64,000 nucleotides of DNA, from positions 248,001 through 312,000 of the forward strand of contig JARVLF010000005.1 of NCBI GenBank assembly GCA_030849465.1, in the 5' to 3' direction. The notes beneath the pieces were generated by a model. The model was not told the DNA's origin and ran no database searches. It saw only the letters and a list, made by a program, of their open reading frames with translations. The position numbers were made by a program, and so were the translations under genes. The stretch comes from Moesziomyces globuligerus. Taxonomy: Eukaryota; Basidiomycota; Ustilaginomycetes; Ustilaginales; Ustilaginaceae. Shown here one piece after another: positions 23,801 through 30,398 of the stretch (the first letter of the stretch is position 1; every line of letters starts with the position of its first letter).

Positions 23801-26800
23801 CGGCGCACGACGCGAGGGTGCGTCGAGCAGCACCGCCTGGACCGAGACGGAGCTCAAGCTGCGCACGCCGATCGCTGAGTACTGCAAAGTGGCCGAGCAA
23901 GAGGTGGCGAGGACCACGTCGTTCCACCGCCTCGGCATCGACTCGATCTCGGCGATCCGGCTCGTCAAGCAGCTGCGTACGCTCGGCTACGCCGTCACGG
24001 TCGCCGACGTGCTCAGCACGCCCAACATCGCTGCGCTCGCCGAAAAGCAGGCGCAAGCCTCGGCGGCGTCGGTTAACGGCGAGCGTGGGCAGGCGCAGCT
24101 CGAGGCTTGGACGCAGCGCATGCTGGCGACGGCGGCAGCAGAGGGGTGGGCGCTCGTCGAGGGCGATACGGTCGAGTCGGTCCTGCCGTGCACGCCGCTG
24201 CAGACGGGTATGATCGCTCAGTCGCTCGCCTCGGGAGGCAGCCTGTACTTCCACCACCATGCGTTCCGGCTACGCGGCGCTACGCTCGAACAGGCGACCG
24301 CAGCCTGGAGCCGGCTGGTGGAGCGTCTGGACATCCTGCGCACCTCGTTCCACGCCGTTGAGGGCGAGCACGCGTGGGCGCAGGCGGTGCACACGCACGT
24401 CGCGCCGCGCATCGTACGCCACGCGGGCGTGCTACCGACGCGCGAGCTGCATCAGCTCGAGGGCCAGCTGTCGTTCGAGGACGACGAGGCCTTCCGACGC
24501 CCCGCGCACGTGCTGCACGTCTGGCCCGACTCGGTGCGCTCCGGCGCGCTCGACGTGATGCTGAGCCTGCACCACGCGCTGTACGACGGCACCTCGCTGC
24601 CGCAGCTGCTCGACGACTTTGAGCGCCTGCTCACCGGCGAGCAGCGCCTTGCGCAGCGTCTGCCCTTCCGCAAGCTCGTCCCCGCGCTCCTCTCGCGAGA
24701 AGACGACGTGCGACACTGGACAGAGACGCTCACGGGGCTGCAGCCGAGCTTACTCGCGTCCGGCACCAAGGCTGGCCGTGCGGTCACGGTCGAAAAGCAG
24801 CTCGGCTTGAGCGCGGCCGAGCTCGAGACGCACAGCCGCACGTTGGGCGTGTCGCCACAGGTGCTGTGTAACCTCGCGTTTGCCAAGCTGCTGGCGCTCG
24901 AGAGCGGCACGCGCGACGTATGCTTCGGCCAGCTCTTTGGTCTGCTCGACCTCGTCCCCGATGCGGATACCGCCGTCGGGCCCGCGTTCAACACGGTCGC
25001 TACGCGCGTCCGCTTCGCGGCGCTTGAGAGACCCGCGAGCGAGGTCGCGGCCGAGATGCAGAGGGCCAACGATGCCGGGCGTGCGCATCGCCGCGCGGCG
25101 CTGCGCGACGTCCAGGCGCAGGTGCAGCAGCGCCAGCTCTTCGATGCGCTCTTCGACTACCAGCGCAGCTACGACGCCGACACCTCGAGCAGGCTCGAGC
25201 GCGTCGAGCTCCAGGACGCCGAGGGCGAGGCGGCGCACTACACGCTCAACGTCGCGTTTGTGCAAGGTCCGAGCCGGATGGCCATCGTCGCGCGCGCCGA
25301 TAGCGACCGCTTCGACCGGCCGGCGCTCGAGACGGCGGTGGACCGCCTCGAGGCGTTGCTCGAGCACGTGGCGACGCGGTCCGACCAGCCCGTCTCTGCG
25401 CTCCCGGACGCATGTGCCGGCCTCGCGTTCCCGCAGCATCTGCCGTCAGCGGGTGCCGCCAAGACGACGCCTGCCAAGGCCGACGGCAGACGCGGCGGCG
25501 AGCTCAGCGAGGCGGCGAGGCGGCTGGCGGCGATCATCGCCGAGGTCGCCGGCGTCGAGCTCGACGAGCTGGACGGCGGGACGCGGCTGGCGTCGCTGGG
25601 GCTCGATTCGGTCTCGGCGATCCGCATCGCCTCGCAGGCGCGCCGCGCCGGCCTCGCGCTCGGTATGGCCGAGATCGTGGCGGCAGAGACCATCGATGCG
25701 CTGCTCGAGCGCGCCGGCTCGCGCGCACGCAATGGCGTCAACGGCGCCACGGCCTCGTCGGTCGAGCCGGTGCCGCGCGCACTGGCCGAGCGCGTGGCGG
25801 CGCAGCTCGGCGTGCAGGTGCAGCACGTCGAGAGCGTGCTGCCCGTGCTCGCGGGGCAGCAGCTCTGGCTCGCCGCCTGGGCGCAGCATGGCACGGGTGG
25901 GTATAGCTTCGCCTACCGGCTGTCGGGTCTGACGTCGGCGCACGCACGAGCGACCTGGAAGCGCCTGCGTGCGCTGCGTGCGATCCTGCGCACCGCACTG
26001 ATCCCCGGCGACGACGCGAGCGCGGCGCAGGTCGTCCTGGCTCCCGCTGCACTCGACGAGGGCTTCAGCGAGATCGAGCCCGACGACGGCCGCGAAGACG
26101 AGGCGGTGCGAAGCGTCGTGGCAGCTCGCGCGGCCGAGGGCTGGGCGAGAATGAGCACGCCGCCGGTGCATCTGACCGTGGTGGGCGAGGTGGTGGTCAT
26201 CTCGCTGCACCACGTGCTGTACGATGCTGTCTCGCTCGAGTCGCTCGTGCGTGACTTTGAGCTGCTCTACCACGGACACGAGCTGGAGGCCGATGCGTGG
26301 GTGCAGACGGTGCAGCAGCTGGCTCGGGAGCAGGAGCAGCTCAAGGTGCAAGCGGCGCCGTTCTGGGCCAGTGCGCTGAGCGATGCGTCTGCTGGCCTGC
26401 TCGAAGCGCGCGCGGGTGCGCGAGGCGAGTCGTTCGAGCAGCTGCACGAGGCTGTGCGGCTAGGAAATCTAGAGCCACGTCTGCGCCAAGCGCGCGTGAG
26501 CTTGGCTGCCGTCGTAGTAGCGGCGTGGTCGGTCGAGCTGTCCGAACGTACCCAACGGACCCAACGTACAGGCGGGGAGGCGGCACTGTTTGGACTGTAT
26601 CAGCTCGGACGTAGCGGTAGCGGGGTGCAGAGCGTGGTGCAGGGACCGTTGCTCAATGTCCTCCCGATGCGCGTCCGCGGTACGACGCTGCTGGACAAAG
26701 CCCAGGACGCGGCTCAACAGCTCAAGCTGCGCGCTCAGTTCGAACAGACTCCGCTGCTAGATGCTCATACATATGCTGGCCTCGGTACGGCAAGGCCGGC

Positions 26801-27092
26801 CTATAACTCGGCCCTCAACATCCTCATCCCCACCACTGCTGATGTCGAGTCAAACATGCACCAAGTTGATCTGGGCCCACCCACCGACTACGCAAACAAC
26901 GAGGCAGAGGCGACAGAGGCGCATGGCATCGCAAACGTCTGGCAGCCCAAAGTCAACCTCGATGCCGTCCTCGAACCTCGACACATCCATCTCGCCATCA
27001 AGGCCAACCACGATGCGGTGCCTCCATCCATGCTCGCCGAGATCCTGGCTTCCCTCGCACGTCGCATCAAGCATGCACTCGATCAGCTCTAA
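14811..27092 (+). CDS. sid2: Ferrichrome-type siderophore nonribosomal peptide synthetase (Sid2)
   Basis: A single 12.3-kb coding exon gives 4093 aa. Domain order read from motifs is A1-T1-C1-A2-T2-C2-A3-T3-C3-T4-C4. A-domain core motifs start near residues 411 (WTSGTTGLPKG), 1541 (YTSGSTGKPKG) and 2630 (FTSGSTGKPKA). Phosphopantetheine serines are S830, S1977, S3045 and S3600. Condensation active sites are HHSTYDA (1054-1060), SHAIYDG (2186-2192), HHALYDG (3254-3260) and HHVLYDA (3800-3806); C2 has lost the first His but keeps the catalytic second. There is no thioesterase, so a terminal condensation domain would release or cyclise the product, as in other ferrichrome synthetases. In U. maydis Sid2 joins acylated hydroxyornithine and glycine into ferrichrome, in the cytoplasm. 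The divergent sid1 supplies the hydroxyornithine. Substrate specificity of each A domain is not derived here. Confidence 0.95.
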   Translation: MSHAPFPDVTGLRTSGPDFSRVGPHCTLSRVQHSLPLPPQTALQFANHDLSLALLSVWSAVLFHYGSHEASNIEVLHTSRHGDECILPLDFEKQRELTYFTPAQLASIVDAARQNCSPAIQLDHGYAAFYEPDASNQPPSYFEALTLKTRPEVSLALSYHLPAADQLLLELKAAPAVHSDQSALLQLRQVAALLQSYLQDAEQHALSVERFDWSLRAADNPNYVHLPDPNYLHDRHADRLETEFEYFAHTTPDALALDFRFDLNDHQSTKWTYAQMNERADKLKQLLWSHGIGSASADPQQDHIVALYLEKSPETYLSFIGVLKAGAAWCPIDTDWPASRRQALLAKSNAKVVLTHDDNISKQLQHDLQSQEVTNKGGMKAIRLDQLDDELHNVQQQPASSESRSIRQLAYMIWTSGTTGLPKGVGIQHEAIIQAMRALRLYIPYGKDKIGTDQIRYLQYSAYNFDLSIMDCFYTWGFGGTICSCPRGVLLQDLVEVGNSIQPTHTLLTPAVMAMTERHRVPSLKVVISGGEKLSQVVADEWSNDCCLLNLYGPAEATLIAMNRRVPFRDRVKAPNIGVALPTVSCHALDRHDRVVIKGAVGELVLGGPQLARGYVGDPVKTADKFFPHPQLGRVYRTGDLVRQLDNQEFEYLGRIDDQVKINGIRIELLEINAAIKNSHDRIKDSETMAFPKRDNESEQQIINFSALPGGTPGELLRTDQEAVGVARQLQINAKQNLPSYMVPNLFVILSHFPRTSSAKIDRVALKNVLATFDQLDWENKIANDGDLDHDDAPASEAEACLRKWLAKLCNVDAAKIGRKTPFTSVGLDSIRAMSFSQRVSQEGFSVSVLDVARFPTLKALGEHLASSESSTSERTLRANEFLARWDGAFRQPVVEWLRQKGKTEHTEADIQSVLPCTPLQEGMLAESQRDALSYRIQRQYQLPSDCDLERLRRALTRTVEHFDSLRTSFADVGSLDIDPSSHAWPFQPHFLQVVWKQCTPRIEHLEANDSDDIQEAILARAKSLRLDPFEPAPPVAFLLVTQGSLSSLVFVAHHSTYDARSLGIFEDYVEALYKESTPPPSQQFSVALSHILPIDEDEARRHSDVWAKALAAYPKGEVVQFPTLSLVNPIEGDKGEANLHESHYRQASPQWSDVEAVCRRLGVSARPLIQTAWAVVLSAYIESQHLVLGDSVSGRTSSADLDQVYGPVLSTVPVPFVLRPEQTLAKLVKEVHAFHASVMEAQHTDLGAIRKMLQVPPREPLFHSVFVLEPAPSHDDAATDADFRLIKLADLGVATEHVLGVEVLPGSDGSIKLGLSWQKSLISQAFGKVLLDQFDRSLSALCKSSDVSVESVLRDDSSAKQSPHLYSVTGAGASQQQHAAFTSVADSLNRAAISSNARAVEIYHELPDSASLRRAASTISYTELERASQGVASLLRHLPRNSVVGVCLERSLESYIVPLAILKAGHAYLPLDATLPTERKKELLEDSGAALVITAGDELVPDASAGVQRMDVQSPSFQDAVRGSKAADEAHSVQVSPNDVAFIIYTSGSTGKPKGCLLTQANLAATIDGFHTSYEAAAPGSFEPGVRFLARSAEAFDVHLLEIFLSLRVGATIVTGPRALVHDDIAKTLTTLEITHACVVPSLFFTKGVRVRPEDVTSLRVLIIGGEALTQDLCQLWGSEGAERPVLLNAYGPSEACIGNSVARIGKRSRPSNIGKPFPGTRYLVLKEVAGRLVPTLRGEPGELCIGGDQVARGYLNRPDAASFVEYDGQRVYRTGDMVRLHPSDEAEYLGRMDGSQVKVRGARLELGEVDSALSTCLNKELGQGGSAVTIHADHPKIDGPARLVSFFAHETARFKQDDVRDKSSLLLQAREAAQRAAELRRRVRARLPQYMVPSLVLPLAFLPIASLSGKADRRFLKELYHSIDPSFTSAPSDQQQRELNSTEQAVAEIVQASVRLAADVKLTPELDLIMAGLDSLSVVTLSSRLRSKGFNVSVAAIMNEPTLEAIARHASKSEAPATRQSQDKWHSQVADLTAKVKALPQYKRTDIERALPCVPMQVALVSQAQSDERDTPRYITTITIDVASRDYSAEQIRDAWLSTLGRHEIYRTVFAEVEQSLTQVVLCPGSVESSWTFEERAIPTNSELAQFHARTARDIVGSIDARPALRLKLWKAPNAAPSISLTCSHAIYDGDSIRMLLQEASNRLAGKTDDAPATPFASATRFIVGDDEDAAKKFWTETLAGFSLTQVPNLTGVRPETQVSRGEELTIASVVPFSRLESAARAIKVTVQSLLVAAYSSLLGLYVGDDDVTLGLVLSGRSIPVDGIEAIHGPCVTTVPLRLTNARSTKLEELCTRAHQTINAVLPYQHVSLAQLMRWLDVSRSPFEALFSYLGQSEAAAKPQLFVESSTQMERDYPLAIEVSATGEAVSLHLAFDARSIPAEQARIMLAQYDQLLHLLVGSEPQAEHLSVLNKDCYVPKDTSETIVSRFAEHARSTPDAPAVVFAADMRTAPQVTSYAELDATSSAIARGLVDKPGKFIGVHLHKEGPELYAAILAVWKAGKAYLPLDPTLPSERLAYMIESVGDCPVIASRTTAQGLAGFSCEVLDLADLIAVRSEQPPLPVPSLEDPCYLLFTSGSTGKPKAVQISQRAMAGVLHSWERILPHTKQSRFLQLASIGFDVSLIEICMPLSLGFSIGSAPKQELLDDLTQAIRHLGITIADLPAALAGTVHPDDVQLEWLMSGGDVIDSRVVDEWSQAGRLLINAWGPTEATIGNTLGPVRPGSTRNAVGHVYPASSMYVLQEDSTRIVPSGAVGELVVGGPQVADCYYGREELTAEKFIRLEDGSRVYRTGDLGRFLHDGTVECLGRIGSDRQVKVNGQRMELDEVCAVLASQSGVHDADVQYLKHPSLGTKQLVAFVAPSAGSGSGGMRVREDEAAVELCVRLEHEASKRLAAYMVPTHWIVTSTALPLTHNNKTDHRALAAFYATIDAALLRALGARREGASSSTAWTETELKLRTPIAEYCKVAEQEVARTTSFHRLGIDSISAIRLVKQLRTLGYAVTVADVLSTPNIAALAEKQAQASAASVNGERGQAQLEAWTQRMLATAAAEGWALVEGDTVESVLPCTPLQTGMIAQSLASGGSLYFHHHAFRLRGATLEQATAAWSRLVERLDILRTSFHAVEGEHAWAQAVHTHVAPRIVRHAGVLPTRELHQLEGQLSFEDDEAFRRPAHVLHVWPDSVRSGALDVMLSLHHALYDGTSLPQLLDDFERLLTGEQRLAQRLPFRKLVPALLSREDDVRHWTETLTGLQPSLLASGTKAGRAVTVEKQLGLSAAELETHSRTLGVSPQVLCNLAFAKLLALESGTRDVCFGQLFGLLDLVPDADTAVGPAFNTVATRVRFAALERPASEVAAEMQRANDAGRAHRRAALRDVQAQVQQRQLFDALFDYQRSYDADTSSRLERVELQDAEGEAAHYTLNVAFVQGPSRMAIVARADSDRFDRPALETAVDRLEALLEHVATRSDQPVSALPDACAGLAFPQHLPSAGAAKTTPAKADGRRGGELSEAARRLAAIIAEVAGVELDELDGGTRLASLGLDSVSAIRIASQARRAGLALGMAEIVAAETIDALLERAGSRARNGVNGATASSVEPVPRALAERVAAQLGVQVQHVESVLPVLAGQQLWLAAWAQHGTGGYSFAYRLSGLTSAHARATWKRLRALRAILRTALIPGDDASAAQVVLAPAALDEGFSEIEPDDGREDEAVRSVVAARAAEGWARMSTPPVHLTVVGEVVVISLHHVLYDAVSLESLVRDFELLYHGHELEADAWVQTVQQLAREQEQLKVQAAPFWASALSDASAGLLEARAGARGESFEQLHEAVRLGNLEPRLRQARVSLAAVVVAAWSVELSERTQRTQRTGGEAALFGLYQLGRSGSGVQSVVQGPLLNVLPMRVRGTTLLDKAQDAAQQLKLRAQFEQTPLLDAHTYAGLGTARPAYNSALNILIPTTADVESNMHQVDLGPPTDYANNEAEATEAHGIANVWQPKVNLDAVLEPRHIHLAIKANHDAVPPSMLAEILASLARRIKHALDQL

Positions 27093-27344
27093 TCTTCCCC
27101 CCCCCCCTTTCCCCGCTCTCTTTTTTACCGCGCACCAACTTTCACCCCGGGTAGAAAAGTCCCCCTTGAAGAATGATGATTCGCTTTGACTGCAAAGAAG
27201 GCTCATGCAGACGGACCGAGAGGACAGTCACCGCCACGAGAATCCGCCTGAGTGCACACATGAGACACAGTCGCAATCACGCACATCAAGGTCAGGTGGG
27301 AATGGATGGAAAATGCAATGGCGAGAGGAGAGTGCGCATTGGCA

Positions 27345-29921
27345 TCAGAACTGAAGCAGGTTGGGTTGGCCCTCGTTGGCGAGCGCCTTGCCAAAGTCGG
27401 ACGAGGGCTGGAAGGGTTTGACGCCGGAAGCGAATCCGGTTGGCTGAGGCGCAAGCCCCTGCTGCTGTTGCTGAGAGCTCAAGCTCGAGTTGAACCCCGT
27501 CTGCTGGGGTGCCACACCCTGCTGGGCTTGAGCACCAAAGGCCGAATTGAACGCTGCGAGTGCCGGAGTCTGACCACCCCCTCCCAACCCTGCAAATCCT
27601 CCCGACCCTACGTTCGCTCCGTTTGCTCCGGGTGTCGGCGTGGCGGGGTCCGCTGTGCCGAACGGCGATTGCGCACCAAAGCCGGCCGACGGGCTGGCGA
27701 CGCGCGCAAACGGGTTGCCTGTACTCTGCATCTGCACGGGCGGAGACGCCAAGCTGGCGCCAAACGCCGACTCGGGCTTGAACGGTCGCACCGCACTCGC
27801 ACCCAACCCGGTCGGCTGAGCCTGCACCCGCGCGAACGACATGGCTCCAAACTGACCTGCCAAATCCGTCCCTCCCGTCCCTCCCGTCCCTCCCGTCACC
27901 CCCGCACCTCCCGTACCTCCCGTACCTCCGATGCCGTTCGCATTCGCCTGTCCATTCCCCTGCCCAGCGCTCGGCGCAGCATCAGTCTGGGGCCTTGCGA
28001 ATTCGGACGCGACGCTGCCGAGCAATCCTGTCTTCTGAGGCACCAACCCCGCCTGCTGCTGCGGCGCTTGCTGCTGCGACTTGCCCGTGGGGTCGGTGCC
28101 ATCCCAGGCATGTGCGCCGAGACCGTAGTGCCCGCCGTTGGGCGCGGCAAACGCACCCATGGCCAGCTGATTGAGCGAGGGCCCGCGCGCCGCCGGCGGC
28201 GACGCGGGTGGCGGCGTCGATCCAGGTGGCGGCGCAAACGGATTGCGCGAGCCCGTCTTCTGCGCCAACAACGGCTTGGCAGCCGCGCCGCTGCCGGAGC
28301 TCGAGGACGAGGGCCCGAATGCAGAGTTGAACGACGAGAGCGCCGAAGGCGTCGCCGTAGCCTGCGCGTGCAAACTCTGCGGTTGCTGCTGCGGTTGCTG
28401 CTGCTGCTGCTGCTGCTGTTGTTGTTGTGGTGGTGGTGGTTGCTGCTGTTGCTGTGCTTGTTGCTGCTGCTGTTGTTGGGGCGGCTGCTGTGTCTGCTGC
28501 TGCATGAAGCTCGGCTGGGCGTCAAAGGCGCCAAAGGGGCCTCCGAAGCCTGTCGGCTGGGGCATGAGCGACTGGCGGAACGGATTGAAGCCGGTAGCCT
28601 GAGGCTGCAAGAAGCCGGACATCTGCTGGGGCATGCCCATCTGCTGTCCCATGCCCATCTGCTGGGGCATGCCAGTGTGCTGCTGGGCCATGAAGGGATT
28701 GTAGCCGGTCATCTGGGGCTGCAATCCGGCCATGCCCATGCCCATGCCCGTGTTCATGCCCATGCCGCCGAATGCGCCATTCATGCCCATCATGCCCGTC
28801 GGCTGCGCCTGGAGGAAGAAGCTCTGCTCGGCGGGCACGTTGCTAAAGATGTTGTGGCCGCCGTCGTTGTCGATGCTCGCAAAGAAGTCCTGCAGATCCT
28901 GGTTGGCGGTGGGCGGCTTGAGCTTGCGCTCGGGCTTGTCGGGTTCCTGGATGGTGATGTTCTTCTTGGACTCGGTCTTGGGGACGCTGCTCGAGGTGGT
29001 GGAGATGGGACGTGCGGTCGAGGCGGCCGGGGTGCCGTCTGCGATGCGTTTGTTCTCCTTGTACTCCTTTCTGTTCTGCTCAAAGTTGGGATCGCGCAGA
29101 TACTCTTCGAGCGCGCCGGCGAGCGAGACGGGCGCATGCTTGAGCGAGGGGATGGCGAGGTTGAGCGAGTGCGAGGCCTTCTTGGCGCTGTTGAGGAAGG
29201 CGACGACGTTTTCGGTCTGGCGGCAGAAGCGACGGTAGAGTTCGAGCGCGCGCTCTGCGTCCGATTTGGCCATCTCAAAGTAGTGTTCGAGGATGTTGAT
29301 GACGCCCTCGTTGATGGCGGTGTAGATGGCGAGGAGGTCCTTGAGCGTCATGCGGAACGCCGACATGACGAGGTCGTCGTTGAGATCGTCGAGGAAGAAG
29401 GAGCACTGCATGAGCACGCTGGCGACTTTCTGGGTGGTCGAGACTTCGCGGAGCAGGCCCTTTTCGACCGAGAGCTTGCGGAGGCGATTGCTGTTGCTGG
29501 CGCCGTTGGCGTGGGCGCGGGAGCGGTCGGAGGAGCGGATGACGTCGTGCTTGAGTTCGCGGTAGGCACGCACGCGTTCGTCGAGATACTGCGCATAGAC
29601 CGAGAGCGTCTGGGGCGCCGAGGCGCCGGACCAGCTGTTGGAGGCGACGTTGCGCAGACGCAGGTTGCCCGCGTCCGAGGCGAGGTGCGAGAGGACGTTG
29701 TCCACCTCGCCGTTGCGGATCATGGTGTGGAGGATGACGAGCGACTTGAGCACCACGGTGGCGCTCGAGTCGCGCAGCCGGTTGCCGAGCGCGCGACACA
29801 CGTCCTGCAGCGAGCCATCGGTGGCAAAGGTGGTGGCGATGATGGGATCGATGTACTTGGGCTTGATGCCGCCGCTCTTGGGCTTGGTGGCGCCCTTGAC
29901 CACCTTGTCGTAGTTCGACAT
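27345..29921 (-). CDS. AP180/CALM-type clathrin adaptor (ANTH domain)
   Basis: The intronless reading frame encodes 858 aa, resembling yeast YAP1801/YAP1802. The N-terminal ANTH domain (about 1-280) begins MSNYDKVVKGATKPKSGGIK, with the basic K...KPKY pattern that binds PI(4,5)P2. Hydrophobic helices follow, including VVLKSLVILHTMIRNGEVD. The remaining 570 residues are Gln/Gly/Pro/Met-rich and disordered. They hold four NPF motifs (EH-domain ligands such as Pan1/Ede1), a polyglutamine region (nt 28378-28505) and a Gly-Gly-Thr repeat (nt 27867-27929). They also contain ten copies of [L/V]xxQxTG, the consensus of Ark1/Prk1 kinases that switch endocytic coats off. The expected role is cargo and membrane binding in clathrin endocytosis at the plasma membrane. 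It converges on sid2, 252 bp away, with no sign of a shared function. Confidence 0.92.
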   Translation of the reverse strand: MSNYDKVVKGATKPKSGGIKPKYIDPIIATTFATDGSLQDVCRALGNRLRDSSATVVLKSLVILHTMIRNGEVDNVLSHLASDAGNLRLRNVASNSWSGASAPQTLSVYAQYLDERVRAYRELKHDVIRSSDRSRAHANGASNSNRLRKLSVEKGLLREVSTTQKVASVLMQCSFFLDDLNDDLVMSAFRMTLKDLLAIYTAINEGVINILEHYFEMAKSDAERALELYRRFCRQTENVVAFLNSAKKASHSLNLAIPSLKHAPVSLAGALEEYLRDPNFEQNRKEYKENKRIADGTPAASTARPISTTSSSVPKTESKKNITIQEPDKPERKLKPPTANQDLQDFFASIDNDGGHNIFSNVPAEQSFFLQAQPTGMMGMNGAFGGMGMNTGMGMGMAGLQPQMTGYNPFMAQQHTGMPQQMGMGQQMGMPQQMSGFLQPQATGFNPFRQSLMPQPTGFGGPFGAFDAQPSFMQQQTQQPPQQQQQQQAQQQQQPPPPQQQQQQQQQQQPQQQPQSLHAQATATPSALSSFNSAFGPSSSSSGSGAAAKPLLAQKTGSRNPFAPPPGSTPPPASPPAARGPSLNQLAMGAFAAPNGGHYGLGAHAWDGTDPTGKSQQQAPQQQAGLVPQKTGLLGSVASEFARPQTDAAPSAGQGNGQANANGIGGTGGTGGAGVTGGTGGTGGTDLAGQFGAMSFARVQAQPTGLGASAVRPFKPESAFGASLASPPVQMQSTGNPFARVASPSAGFGAQSPFGTADPATPTPGANGANVGSGGFAGLGGGGQTPALAAFNSAFGAQAQQGVAPQQTGFNSSLSSQQQQQGLAPQPTGFASGVKPFQPSSDFGKALANEGQPNLLQF
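27867..27929. repeat. 9-bp minisatellite inside the AP180 gene
   Basis: Tandem, slightly diverged units of about 9 bp (CGTCCCTCC and variants on the plus strand) encode a Gly-Gly-Thr run in the minus-strand protein. The period is a multiple of three, so unit changes keep the frame. Confidence 0.75.
28378..28505. repeat. CTG/TTG triplet-rich tract encoding polyglutamine
   Basis: Interrupted CTG and TTG triplets (CAG/CAA on the coding strand) encode Gln-rich runs broken by Pro, Ala and Thr in the AP180 tail. Mixed CAG and CAA codons suggest selection on the amino acids as well as slippage. Confidence 0.8.
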
Positions 29922-30398
29922 GGCCGTGGGGGGGAAACAGCAGACGGCGCGAGGATCGACCGTGCGCGAACGAGCGGATGTAAAGCCGTGGGTTGGGTGT
30001 ACGGCCGCGTGGATGTGCTCGTAGGAGGTAGGGCGATGTGGATGAGGAGTGTGAGCAAGGTCGAGTTGGGCTGATTACCCTCGGTGGGCTGATTGGGATG
30101 GCGGGCGCGGCGGCTGAGCAGTCAGCCGACGCTCAGTGTCGCCCTCGCCGGCTTGCGGGGTGTGAGATTGCGAATCCGAGGCTGCAGCCCAGCCTCGGCG
30201 ACCATGCTCAGGAACCGTGCGCACTCGCAGCATTTCGTCATTTCAGAATTCTAGCAAACGCCAGTCTGAGTCGGGACGCCATCTCCCGATCCCTAATCCT
30301 CCTCGTCCTCCTAGCGCAGCAGTTGGATGTAAGTTTCGGTGACATTGCGGGCCCGCAAACAGGTCAGACGATACAAATACAGCACAGCGCCCTCGAGC
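29922..30398. promoter_or_regulatory. AP180 promoter and GCN5 3' region
   Basis: A 477-bp gap between two genes on the minus strand. It should hold the AP180 promoter and the GCN5 3' UTR. I see no TATA box, gene or repeat that I can support. Confidence 0.45.

Noticed and set aside
27306..30074. A 922-codon plus-strand frame opposite the AP180 gene, with a poly-Leu run
   Set aside because: The poly-Leu run is the complement of the CAG polyglutamine tract. The minus-strand protein has a clear ANTH domain and conserved motifs.
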